From NCBI GenBank assembly GCA_947372795.1, contig CANBVC010000002.1, positions 1 through 42,456 of the forward strand: DNA of 42,456 nt. Direction: 5' to 3'. Source of the DNA: Beijerinckiaceae bacterium (GTDB taxonomy: Bacteria; Pseudomonadota; Alphaproteobacteria; Rhizobiales; Beijerinckiaceae). Of this stretch, positions 35,150 through 42,456 are shown in pieces. The first letter of the stretch is position 1. The number at the start of each line of letters is the position of its first letter. The position numbers and the translations under genes were made by a program. Below the pieces are notes generated by a model. That model did no database searches and was not told where the DNA came from. It saw only the letters and a list, made by a program, of their open reading frames with translations.

Positions 35150-36095
35150 CCTGATCGCGCAAAGGGCGAGGCTTCCCCAGGCATTTCCGGGCATAAGCCT
35201 GAAGCGCAACAAGCCGCTTGTGCCTGCCGAAACTATTGCGGGCAGAGCGCTTGTCACGGTCATCGCCATCATGACCTTTCTGGCTTCGCTGGCGGCTGGC
35301 TCCGGCGTCCTCGTCAGTCAGGCCTCGCGCGATTGGACCCAGAATGTCTCCCGCGAGATGACCATCCAGGTGAAGCCCGTCGCGGGCCGCGACATCGAGG
35401 CTGATGTGCGTCAGGCCGCCGAGCTCGCGCGCGCTACGCCCGACGTCGCCAATGTGAAAATTTTCGACAAGGCGCAGTCTGAACACCTGCTGGAGCCGTG
35501 GCTCGGGACGGGCCTTGATCTGGGCGCCCTGCCGATCCCTCGTCTCATCGTTCTTGAACTTGGCGCGGCGCGGCTCGACACGACGCTGCTGCGCAAGGCG
35601 TTAGCGGAGCGCACGCCCAACGCCCTGCTGGATGATCATCGTCTCTGGCTGGAGCGTTTGGCCGCCATGGCGCGCGCGCTGGTCGGGCTCGTCACCCTGA
35701 TCTTCGCTCTGGTGTTGATGGCCATGGGCCTTGCGGTGACTTTCGCCACGCGCGGCGCGATGGCGGGCAATCGCGAAATCGTCGACGTGCTGCATTTCGT
35801 CGGCGCGGAGGATCGCTTCATTGCGGCGCAATTCCAGCGGCATTTCCTCGTGCTTGGTTTGCGTGGCGGGTGCATCGGCGGCGGCTGCGCCATGGCGGCT
35901 TTCGCCCTGTCGGGAGTCATTACCCGCTGGTTTGGCGACTCCGCCGAATCCGATCAAATACAGGCCATGTTCGGCGGCTTCGGCCTCGGCCTAGTCGGTT
36001 ATCTCGCCATCGCCGTGATCGCCGTCGCGGTCGCCTTTCTCACGGCCACCATCTCACGCGCCATCGTGTTCCGTCACCTTCGTTCGCTAAGCTGA
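35142..36095 (+). CDS. ftsX: Cell-division permease-like protein FtsX
   Basis: FtsX is the membrane half of FtsEX. The ATG at 35142 overlaps the end of ftsE; 317 residues. A first membrane segment lies near VTVIAIMTFLASLAAGSGVLV, followed by an extracytoplasmic domain (about 60-180) that contacts amidase activators, then three C-terminal segments (LVTLIFALVLMAMGLAVTFA, FLVLGLRGGCIGGGCAMAAFAL, LGLVGYLAIAVIAVAVAFL). Sequence conservation is low, as is normal; the assignment rests on topology and partnership with ftsE. Confidence 0.9.
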   Translation: MIDLIAQRARLPQAFPGISLKRNKPLVPAETIAGRALVTVIAIMTFLASLAAGSGVLVSQASRDWTQNVSREMTIQVKPVAGRDIEADVRQAAELARATPDVANVKIFDKAQSEHLLEPWLGTGLDLGALPIPRLIVLELGAARLDTTLLRKALAERTPNALLDDHRLWLERLAAMARALVGLVTLIFALVLMAMGLAVTFATRGAMAGNREIVDVLHFVGAEDRFIAAQFQRHFLVLGLRGGCIGGGCAMAAFALSGVITRWFGDSAESDQIQAMFGGFGLGLVGYLAIAVIAVAVAFLTATISRAIVFRHLRSLS

Positions 36096-36103
36096 GCCGT
36101 CAC

Positions 36104-36766
36104 ATGATCGCCCCTGAACGAGACAAGGGCATAATAGCGAAGCGCTTGTTTAAGGCGGCGGCCTGGTTGGCGCTTACGGTCACGGTGATCGGCTTTGCGG
36201 GCTTTCTTCGTTTCTCCCAATCCATAGCCCTTGAAGAGGCGCCCCTGACGCGTTCGGGCGTCGCCGCCCTCGCCCTCACTGGCGGGCCCGAGCGCATTGC
36301 GGACGCGATAGAATTGCTGGAGCGCGGACAGGTGGGGCGCCTCCTCATCACAGGCGTCAACGCCTCCCTCACGCGGGCGGATGTGGCGCGCCTTGCGCCG
36401 CGCTCGAGCAAGATCATCGAATGTTGCGTGGATCTTGGCTATGAGGCGCGCAACACCATCGGCAATGCGCGCGAGGCGCGCCAATGGCTGGCGGCTCACA
36501 ATCTGCACGGCCCAGTCATCGTGGTCACGTCCAACTATCATATGCCCAGGGCGATCGCCGAGCTTGGGCATGAACTGCCGGGCACGGAGTTGATCCCCTT
36601 CCCAGTCGTCACCGGCCGCCTGCGCCATGGCGCATGGTGGAACGATCTCGCCGTCGCCCGTCTCTGGGTGGGTGAATATGTGAAATACTTGGCCGCGCTG
36701 GCGCGCATCGCCTTGCGCAGCGCGAGGGAGCCCGCTCCGGTCGCGCTTTCTTTACAGGGACCATGA
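36104..36766 (+). CDS. YdcF-family (DUF218) membrane-anchored protein
   Basis: The 220-residue protein has an N-terminal membrane anchor (AAWLALTVTVIGFAGFLRF) and the DUF218 fold with ALTGGPERIADAIELLERGQVGRLLITGVN, ARNTIGNAREARQWL and VVTSNYHMPRAIAEL, conserved in YdcF/SanA proteins linked to envelope integrity; the reaction is unknown. It starts 8 bases after ftsX, and its stop overlaps plsC by 4 bases, so ftsE-ftsX-ydcF-plsC is one transcript. Confidence 0.87.
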   Translation: MIAPERDKGIIAKRLFKAAAWLALTVTVIGFAGFLRFSQSIALEEAPLTRSGVAALALTGGPERIADAIELLERGQVGRLLITGVNASLTRADVARLAPRSSKIIECCVDLGYEARNTIGNAREARQWLAAHNLHGPVIVVTSNYHMPRAIAELGHELPGTELIPFPVVTGRLRHGAWWNDLAVARLWVGEYVKYLAALARIALRSAREPAPVALSLQGP

Positions 36767-37581
36767 TCGACCCCCTTTCCAAGGGGCGCGGCTTGGGGCA
36801 TCAGGATGGAATGCTTTTCCTTCGCTCCCTCGTCTTCAACGTCGCCTTTTACATCGTGCTCTTCGGGCTGGTGGTCTTTGGCGCACCCGTTATGCTCTTC
36901 GGTCGCCACGGCGTTTTCCTTCTGGCGCGGACCTGGGCGCGGATTTCGATCTTGTTGCTGCGCGTCATCTGCGGCGTTCATGTGGAGTTTCGCGGTGTCG
37001 AAAATGTGCCTAAGGGCGCTTTCATTCTCGCGGCGAAACACCAGTCGGTCTGGGAGACCTTCGCCCTCACGCTTTTCGCGCCGGATTATTCTTTCCTGCT
37101 GAAACGCGAACTGACGTTCATCCCTTTCTTCGGCTGGATGCTCATCAGCTCCGAGCAGATCGTCATCGATCGCAAGAGGGGCGGGTCGGCGCTAACGCAG
37201 GCCGTGCGCAAATCCCGCGCCTTGCTGGAGCAGGGGCGCCAGATCCTCGTCTTCCCCGAGGGAACACGCCGCGCGATCCACGCCCCGCCCGCCTATAAGC
37301 CCGGTGTCGCCGCCATCTATGGCGCCTGCGATGTCGTCTGCGTGCCTGCCGCCTTGAATTCCGGCCTGTTCTGGCCGAGGCGTCAGTTCCTGCGCCGTCC
37401 TGGAACGATTGTGGTGGAGTTTTTGCCGCCGATCCCGCCCGGAATGGACAAGAAATCCTTCATGCGTTTGCTTTCGGATCAGATCGAAACCGCTAGCATA
37501 AGACTGACGGAAGAGGCGCTGGCGCGCGATCCTGCGCTCAAGGCGGCCTTCCCCGCGCCTGCGCAGACCGAGCCCGTCTGA
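36763..37581 (+). CDS. plsC: 1-acyl-sn-glycerol-3-phosphate acyltransferase
   Basis: PlsC makes phosphatidic acid from lysophosphatidate. The 272-residue protein has one or two membrane segments at the N-terminus and the acyltransferase boxes AAKHQSVWETF (H93 and E98, the alphaproteobacterial HxxxxE variant of HX4D), LKRELTFIPFFGWM, IDRKRG and FPEGTR (164-169), and a late VPAALNSG region. The last gene of the fts transcript, it ends one base before the stop of the convergent ChaC-like gene. Confidence 0.93.
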   Translation: MIDPLSKGRGLGHQDGMLFLRSLVFNVAFYIVLFGLVVFGAPVMLFGRHGVFLLARTWARISILLLRVICGVHVEFRGVENVPKGAFILAAKHQSVWETFALTLFAPDYSFLLKRELTFIPFFGWMLISSEQIVIDRKRGGSALTQAVRKSRALLEQGRQILVFPEGTRRAIHAPPAYKPGVAAIYGACDVVCVPAALNSGLFWPRRQFLRRPGTIVVEFLPPIPPGMDKKSFMRLLSDQIETASIRLTEEALARDPALKAAFPAPAQTEPV

Positions 37582-38124
37582 TCAGGGCAGCGCCTCGTCA
37601 GCGCCAAGGCGCGCGGCGATGGCGGCGAGCCGGGCGTCCTTGACGCCAATTTGCGCCAAATGATCATGGGTGGCGGCGACATAGGCCGGATTGCGGCCTG
37701 AGACGCCCACGCCCTGCCGTACCAGCCGCAAGATTTCCTCCTGCGGCAAACGCCCCGCATATTGCCCATGGCGCTGATCGACGATGTAGACGATCGCCCT
37801 TACATTGCGCCCATCATCGAGCCGGGTGCGCAGCACGACTTCGCGATAGACCATGGTCACCTGTTCGCGCTCGCGCAGATAGGCGATGGTCGCCGCGCGC
37901 GCCTGCGCCGCCACCCTGAAGGCGATGCCCCGGCAGGAGCCGCCCCGATCGAGGCCGAGCACAAGCCCCGGCCGCGCCGCTGTGCCCCGGTGTACATGTG
38001 AATAGACGCAGAGCGACCGATGGTAGCCATGCACGGTGGCAAGATGTCGCTCGACATAGGAAAAGCCCGGCCGCCACATGAGCGACCCATAGCCGAACAC
38101 CCAGAGTTCCCCGTCGCCTGTCAT
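37582..38124 (-). CDS. chaC: Gamma-glutamylcyclotransferase, ChaC family
   Basis: ChaC proteins cleave glutathione to 5-oxoproline and Cys-Gly. The 180-residue protein has the substrate-loop motif VFGYGSLMWRPGF (9-21), HGYHRSLCVYSHVHRGTAARPGLVLGLDRGGSC, and AYLREREQVTMVYRE with the catalytic glutamate region, then the C-terminal QEEILRLVRQGVGVSGRNPAYV. Its start faces the DUF2125 gene 67 bases away. Confidence 0.9.
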   Translation of the reverse strand: MTGDGELWVFGYGSLMWRPGFSYVERHLATVHGYHRSLCVYSHVHRGTAARPGLVLGLDRGGSCRGIAFRVAAQARAATIAYLREREQVTMVYREVVLRTRLDDGRNVRAIVYIVDQRHGQYAGRLPQEEILRLVRQGVGVSGRNPAYVAATHDHLAQIGVKDARLAAIAARLGADEALP

Positions 38125-38191
38125 CGCGCCCGTGTCATTTCAAAGCCTCAATCGATATAAAATATCAGGATCAACACTGGAACCCCAAGGC

Positions 38192-39208
38192 ATGACCGAT
38201 CAATCGTCGAAACCTCCGCGCCCGTCCCGGTGGAAACTCTATCTGCTTTTCGCGGCGCTGGCGGTGGTCAGCGTCGGCTGGTCAGTTTTCTGGCATGTCG
38301 CGGCGGGGATGACGCAGGCGGGGCTGGACGACTGGTTCGAGCAGGAGCGCGCCCTTGGTCGTCAATGGTCCTGCCCGTCGCGCAGCGTCGGAGGCTATCC
38401 GTTCCGTCTTGAAGTGCGTTGCGCGTCGCCGACTTTCACGGGGCGGCTCGGGGCCGCCGAAGGCGCCGGCTCGGCGGGCGATGTTCTGGTCGCCGCTAAC
38501 CTCTATAATCCCTCGCTCATTCTGGCCGAGGTGGGCTCACCCTTCGCTTTCAAGACGCGGGATGGAGCGCTCGACCTGTCGCTCGCCTGGACGCAGTTGC
38601 GCGTGAGTCACCGAATCGCCAAGGGCGGGCTCGATCGTGATTCGCTTGAGGTGGAAGGTCCGGTTTTGAAGGTCGCGTTGAAGGATGCGCCCCCCGTCAC
38701 GCTCAAGGCTGATCAGTTCGAAGCGCATCTGCGCCCCAATCCTGACCGGGCCGCAGCTGTCTCAGCCTTCGATCTCGCCCTGCGCCTGACGCGCCTCGAC
38801 GCGCCGGTCCTTGACGCCCCGACCGGAATTCCGGGCCCTATCGATGCGCTGCTCGCGGTCACAGTGCTGCATGTTGACGCCGCTCGTGCGGGGAGCGCGC
38901 CGCAGGCTCTGGAGCGTTGGCGTCTCGCTGGCGGCAATGTGGAGATTCGCGAGGCGAAATTCGCCAAGGGCGAGGCGCGGATGGAGGCGAGCGGCGCCTT
39001 GCGCCTTGACGACGCACACCGGCTGGCCGGGCGTATGGATTTACAGCTCACGGGTTTTGGACCCGTATTGCAGCGCATGGGTCTTGGCTTTGCTGCAGCC
39101 GCCTCTGGCGGTCAGTCGAACGCCTTGCGCTTGCCTATCAACCTTGAGCGTGGGCGCGCCTCCATAGGCCCGCTGCAACTCCCCGTAGTGCTGAACCCGC
39201 TTTACTGA
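38192..39208 (+). CDS. DUF2125 domain protein
   Basis: The 338-residue protein has one N-terminal membrane segment (WKLYLLFAALAVVSVGWSVFWHVAAG) and the DUF2125 features: LDDWFEQERALGRQWSCPSRSVGGYPFRLEVRC, then repeated beta-type segments ending in RASIGPLQLPVVLNPLY. It is thought to face the periplasm; function unknown. The ATG at 38192 is preferred over 38132. Its 3' end overlaps the convergent tyrA-like gene by 7 bases. Confidence 0.87.
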   Translation: MTDQSSKPPRPSRWKLYLLFAALAVVSVGWSVFWHVAAGMTQAGLDDWFEQERALGRQWSCPSRSVGGYPFRLEVRCASPTFTGRLGAAEGAGSAGDVLVAANLYNPSLILAEVGSPFAFKTRDGALDLSLAWTQLRVSHRIAKGGLDRDSLEVEGPVLKVALKDAPPVTLKADQFEAHLRPNPDRAAAVSAFDLALRLTRLDAPVLDAPTGIPGPIDALLAVTVLHVDAARAGSAPQALERWRLAGGNVEIREAKFAKGEARMEASGALRLDDAHRLAGRMDLQLTGFGPVLQRMGLGFAAAASGGQSNALRLPINLERGRASIGPLQLPVVLNPLY

Positions 39209-40152
39209 TCGGAGCCGCGGCGGCCGAAGTCGGGCGAGGCGGTTTCCTGACCCTGCTCGATGATGCCACGGCGAATGGCGCGCGTGCGGGTGAAGAGCTC
39301 CATCAGCCCATCGCCGTCGCCCCAGCGGATCATGCGCTGAAGCGCCGCCAGATCCTCGTTGAAGCGCCCGAGCATTTCGAGCACGGCGTCCTTGTTGTGC
39401 AGGAAGATGTCGCGCCACATAGTGGGATCGGACGCCGCGATGCGGGTGAAGTCGCGGAAGCCGCCCGCCGAGAATTTGATCACTTCCGATTGCGTGACCT
39501 CTTCGAGATCCGCAGCTGTGCCCACAATATTGTAAGCGATCAGATGGGGCACATGGCTGGTGATGGCCAGCACCAGATCATGATGCGCCGGCGTCATCAC
39601 CTCCACATTCGAACCGATGGCGCGCCAGAATGTCTGGACCTTCGCTACATGATCGGCATCGGCGCCTTCGGGCGGGGTGAGAATGCACCACCGGCCGAAA
39701 AAGAGCGCGGCGAAACCAGCGTCTGGGCCTGAATGTTCGGTGCCGGCGACAGGATGGGCCGGCACGAAGCCGACCCCTGCGGGCAGATGCGGCGCCACCG
39801 CGCTCACCACCGCGCTTTTCACTGAGCCGACGTCCGAGACGATGGCGCCTGATTTCAGATGCGGGCCAATCGCCTCCGCCACTGCGCCATTGGCGCCCAC
39901 GGGCACGCAGAGCACGACGAGGTCGGAACCTTTCACAGCGTCGGCGAGCTCAGCCTCCACCGCGTCGGCGATGCCGAGTTCCTGGACGCGCACGCGCACG
40001 GCAGGCGACGCGTCGGCGGCGATGATTTCGCCAGCAGCATTCATTCGCCGGGCAGCGCGCGCGATGGAGGAGCCGATCAGGCCGAGGCCGATGATCGTGA
40101 TGCGTTTGAAGATCGGCTCGGAAAGGGCAGGGCCCAGACGATCAGACATCAT
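39202..40152 (-). CDS. tyrA: Prephenate/arogenate (cyclohexadienyl) dehydrogenase
   Basis: This NAD(P)-dependent enzyme oxidatively decarboxylates prephenate or arogenate toward tyrosine. The 316-residue protein has the Rossmann motif IIGLGLIGSS (20-29), DVGSVKSAV, HPVAGTEHSGPDAG with the catalytic-region histidine, and SHVPHLIAYNIV, FRDFTRIAASDPTMWRDI. There is no fused chorismate mutase. The ATG overlaps the hisC stop (TGATG). Cofactor and substrate preference are not visible. Confidence 0.93.
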   Translation of the reverse strand: MMSDRLGPALSEPIFKRITIIGLGLIGSSIARAARRMNAAGEIIAADASPAVRVRVQELGIADAVEAELADAVKGSDLVVLCVPVGANGAVAEAIGPHLKSGAIVSDVGSVKSAVVSAVAPHLPAGVGFVPAHPVAGTEHSGPDAGFAALFFGRWCILTPPEGADADHVAKVQTFWRAIGSNVEVMTPAHHDLVLAITSHVPHLIAYNIVGTAADLEEVTQSEVIKFSAGGFRDFTRIAASDPTMWRDIFLHNKDAVLEMLGRFNEDLAALQRMIRWGDGDGLMELFTRTRAIRRGIIEQGQETASPDFGRRGSDQ

Positions 40153-41255
40153 CAAAGCTTCCCGGCGACGAATTCGGTCAGCGCCTCAACCACGAGCCGG
40201 TTCGGCTCTTCCGCGCCCACCGTCATGCGCAGCGCATTTGGCAAGCCATAGGCCGAGACCCGGCGCAGCACGAGGCCGCGCGCCGACAGGAAGGCGTCGG
40301 CGTCCGCCGCGCTCTTGCCGGGCTCATCGGGGAAATGCATCAGCACGAAATTGCCCACGCTTGGCGTCACCTTCAGGCCCAGCTCGGCGATCTGCGCTTC
40401 GAGCCAGCTGCGCCAGTGATCGTTGTGCGCGATGGCTGCATTCACATGGTCGATATCGCCGATGGCGGCGATGCCCGCCTCCAGCGCCGCGCCATTCACA
40501 TTGAAGGGGCCGCGAATGCGGTTCACCGCATCGCAAACTACGGGATGGCCATAGGCCCAGCCGATGCGCAGGCTCGCAAGGCCGTGGATCTTCGAGAATG
40601 TATGGGTCACCACGATATTTGGGTGAGCGTTCGCAAGCTCGAGCCCGTTCGCATAATCGTCCCGCGTCACATATTCCGCATAGGCGTGGTCGAGCACGAG
40701 GACCACATGGGGCGCCAGGCCCGCATGGAGGCGCTTGACCTCGGAGATTGGCAGATAGGTGCCGGTGGGATTGTTGGGATTGGCGATGAAGACGATCTTG
40801 GTGCGCGGCGAGACGGCGGCCAGGATGGCGTCGACATCCGCGGTCAGGTTCTTTTCGGGCACGACGACAGGGGAGCCGCCTGCGGCCAGAATAGCGATGC
40901 GGTAGACCAGAAACCCATGTTCGGTGAACACGCCCTCGTCGCCCTCGCCCACGAAGGCCGAAGCGATGAGATGCAGGAGATCGTCAGATCCATTGCCGCA
41001 GACGATGCGCTGGGGATCAAGCCCATAGCGCTCGCCGATCGCCACGCGCAGGCGCGTCGCCGCGCCATCGGGATAGAGTTCAAGGCTGCCAGCGGCCTCG
41101 CGGAATGCGGCTACGGCCTTGGGCGAGGGCCCAAGCGGCGTTTCGTTCGACGAAAGCTTGTAGACTTTCATCGCGCCGGGCGCGCCGCTTTTGCCGGGCA
41201 CATAGGCCTCGATCTCCATGACGCTGCTGCGCGGGATGGGGCGGTTAGGGTTCAT
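40152..41255 (-). CDS. hisC: Histidinol-phosphate/aromatic aminotransferase
   Basis: This fold-type I PLP aminotransferase (367 residues) has [55 protein letters not shown] and the PLP lysine in [16 protein letters not shown] (K222). Placed between chorismate mutase and tyrA, it may also transaminate prephenate or aromatic 2-oxo acids, as HisC-like enzymes in such clusters do; sequence does not separate the roles. Confidence 0.92.
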   Translation of the reverse strand: MNPNRPIPRSSVMEIEAYVPGKSGAPGAMKVYKLSSNETPLGPSPKAVAAFREAAGSLELYPDGAATRLRVAIGERYGLDPQRIVCGNGSDDLLHLIASAFVGEGDEGVFTEHGFLVYRIAILAAGGSPVVVPEKNLTADVDAILAAVSPRTKIVFIANPNNPTGTYLPISEVKRLHAGLAPHVVLVLDHAYAEYVTRDDYANGLELANAHPNIVVTHTFSKIHGLASLRIGWAYGHPVVCDAVNRIRGPFNVNGAALEAGIAAIGDIDHVNAAIAHNDHWRSWLEAQIAELGLKVTPSVGNFVLMHFPDEPGKSAADADAFLSARGLVLRRVSAYGLPNALRMTVGAEEPNRLVVEALTEFVAGKL

Positions 41256-41279
41256 GGGTCCAGCTCATATGTCAGCGGT

Positions 41280-42137
41280 TCAGGCGGATGCGAGAGCCGC
41301 GCGATGATCGAATTCAAAACGCGCGGCATGGCTGCCGACTTCGTGAATGCGGATATCGCCGACGCCCGCGCCCGTAAAGGCGTTTCGTAGCGCCTCTATG
41401 GCGACGGCGCCCGGCGTGGCCACGAGCAGCGACAGGCCCATGCCCTCGGCGGCGCTGCTGAGAACCTCAACACCAAGCGCGCTCAAGGCGCCATGGATGG
41501 GCTCGCGCCAGCGGTCGATGACGACGGAGCGGATCAGCACATCACGGGCTGCGGCTTCCGCCAGCGGCTTTGAGATGACGAAGATGGGCATGCCGGCGGG
41601 GTGGTCGGGCCGCTCCACGAAGGGCACGCGGGCGATGATCTTGGGCGCGTCTTCGCCGACAAGATCGCTCCACCACGCCGCGCCCGAAGGCCCGCCCTCA
41701 ATGCGCACCATGCCAAGATCGCCCTCAGAGGCTGCGACCCCCGCGATGACGGCGGTGGGGCCATGGTGGATGATGAAGGGTACGGTGAAGCCGAAGTGAA
41801 AGCGCACGCTGTCGCGCATGGCTGCGTCGCCAGCCGCCACATCGGCATGGACCGAATAATTCGACTGCACATAGGTGAAGGTGGCGATGATGATGCGCCA
41901 GATGCCTTCCACCGTCTCCAGGGGCAGCAATCCCTTATGGCGCTGGGCCATGGCGCGCATCATCGAGGCCTCGCGCCCGGGCCGGAAGGCAGAGCCGCCG
42001 CCCTGCTTCGCCTTGATGGCGATCAGCGTGTCGATGATCGCGCTGCGCTCGATCAGCAATTCATGCATGGCCGCATCGATCCGATCGATGTCGACACGCA
42101 GGTCCGCCAACAGATCTTCGGGGCGACGTTCAACCAT
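41280..42137 (-). CDS. Chorismate mutase with long C-terminal domain
   Basis: The 285-residue protein starts with an AroQ-type chorismate mutase helix bundle (about 8-95: LLADLRVDIDRIDAAMHELLIERSAIIDTLIAIK, FRPGREASMMRAMAQRHKGLLP, VEGIWRIIIATF). The remaining 190 residues (FHFGFTVPFIIHHG ... FEFDHRAALASA) are not a prephenate dehydratase domain that I can recognise (no TRF motif). Such two-part proteins are typical of alphaproteobacteria. It leads the chorismate mutase-hisC-tyrA operon (24 bases to hisC), converting chorismate to prephenate. Confidence 0.88.
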   Translation of the reverse strand: MVERRPEDLLADLRVDIDRIDAAMHELLIERSAIIDTLIAIKAKQGGGSAFRPGREASMMRAMAQRHKGLLPLETVEGIWRIIIATFTYVQSNYSVHADVAAGDAAMRDSVRFHFGFTVPFIIHHGPTAVIAGVAASEGDLGMVRIEGGPSGAAWWSDLVGEDAPKIIARVPFVERPDHPAGMPIFVISKPLAEAAARDVLIRSVVIDRWREPIHGALSALGVEVLSSAAEGMGLSLLVATPGAVAIEALRNAFTGAGVGDIRIHEVGSHAARFEFDHRAALASA

Positions 42138-42231
42138 AGTGAATCCGCAGGACGTGAGGAAAGCCCGTCTGTTTAGCCTTGCCGGGGTTGGTTGGCAAAG
42201 GATTCCGCAGCGACGACGCTATGGCCCAAGC

Positions 42232-42261
42232 TTGACTCTGCCGAAGCGCGGCACCTATAAA
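42232..42261 (+). promoter_or_regulatory. Sigma-70-type promoter of metX
   Basis: TTGACT (42232-42237) and TATAAA (42256-42261) are 18 bases apart. Transcription would start near 42268, about 40 bases before the metX ATG. Confidence 0.55.
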
Positions 42262-42270
42262 TCAGTCCCT

Positions 42271-42302
42271 TCGTTCGGCAAAAAGAACGAACCCGTACGG
42301 GT
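42271..42302 (+). promoter_or_regulatory. Two hairpins in the metX leader
   Basis: TCGTTC/GAACGA (42271-42276/42285-42290) close an A-rich 8-base loop, and the perfect 12-base palindrome ACCCGTACGGGT (42291-42302) follows at once, ending 5 bases before the ATG and overlapping the ribosome-binding region. It does not fit the SAM-II riboswitch pattern that I know. A translational control element is possible. Confidence 0.4.
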
Positions 42303-42307
42303 CTCCA

Positions 42308-42456
42308 ATGTCATCATTTCCAGCGGCCGGTGATTTGCGATTGCGGGAAGTCGATGCGCCCCAGAGCGAGGTGGCGCATTTCGGTCCCGATCAGCCTTTG
42401 CAGATGGATGCGGGCGTCGATCTCGCCCCCTTCACCATCGCCTATCAGACCTATGG
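42308..42456 (+). CDS. metX: Homoserine O-acetyltransferase, N-terminal part (runs off the window)
   Basis: The frame from the ATG at 42308 reads [29 protein letters not shown] near its end, the typical start of MetX, the alpha/beta-hydrolase that activates homoserine for methionine synthesis. Only about 49 codons are inside the window. It diverges from the chorismate mutase gene, 170 bases apart, an arrangement often seen in Hyphomicrobiales. Confidence 0.88.
   Translation, partial: MSSFPAAGDLRLREVDAPQSEVAHFGPDQPLQMDAGVDLAPFTIAYQTY

Noticed and set aside
42138-42307. SAM-II riboswitch upstream of metX
   Set aside because: The expected SAM-II core with its pseudoknot pattern is not visible; only two simple hairpins are.

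Overview
The window reads as a chromosome segment of an alphaproteobacterium, most likely of the order Hyphomicrobiales (Rhizobiales). The evidence is the block coaE-maf-ppsR | hemJ-rho-mnmE-mnmG-rsmG-parA-parB, typical of alphaproteobacterial replication origins, together with CtrA-type TTAA-N7-TTAA boxes, GANTC (CcrM-type) sites, a CenR/OtpR-like regulator beside a cyclic-nucleotide-binding protein, and high GC. No family or genus can be named safely from sequence alone.

Region 1-10.8 kb is the origin/centromere domain. Genes diverge from a gene-free stretch (1682-2115) carrying six DnaA-box-like 9-mers, a CtrA-like site, clustered GANTC sites and an AT-rich tract: a good oriC candidate. 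To its right lie hemJ, rho, the tRNA-modification genes mnmE and mnmG, rsmG, parA and parB. Three near-perfect parS sites lie in the same 6 kb, one of them inside rsmG. holA and leuS converge on parB.

Region 13.5-27.6 kb is core housekeeping: YggS (PLP homeostasis), an L,D-transpeptidase, the envelope regulator pair, xthA, a LolA-like carrier and ftsK (with a perfect CtrA box upstream). A nitrogen module follows: glnK-amtB, tesB and a second amt gene. Both ammonium loci have sigma-54-type -24/-12 promoters. Then come a Trm112-family protein, a LON-substrate-binding-domain protein, a CnoX-like thioredoxin and a ProXp-ala-type deacylase.

Region 27.7-32.3 kb is accessory. A tRNA-Gly(GCC) gene has its 3' end (13 bp) repeated 2.06 kb downstream, which brackets a small integrase-less island with a secreted orphan, an imperfect inverted repeat and an FkbM-like methyltransferase. 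Next is a two-gene operon: a protein with nine EF-hand loops and an unrecognised exported protein.

Region 32.4-42.5 kb returns to core genes: a GNAT acetyltransferase, ppa, a zinc-ribbon membrane protein, ftsE-ftsX-ydcF-like-plsC (tightly coupled), a ChaC-like cyclotransferase, a DUF2125 protein, the aromatic/histidine-type cluster chorismate mutase-hisC-tyrA, and the start of divergent metX. No insertion sequence, CRISPR array or rRNA was seen. The parts most worth a second look are the tRNA-Gly island, the EF-hand operon, the origin/parS layout and the palindrome-rich region upstream of the second ammonium transporter.
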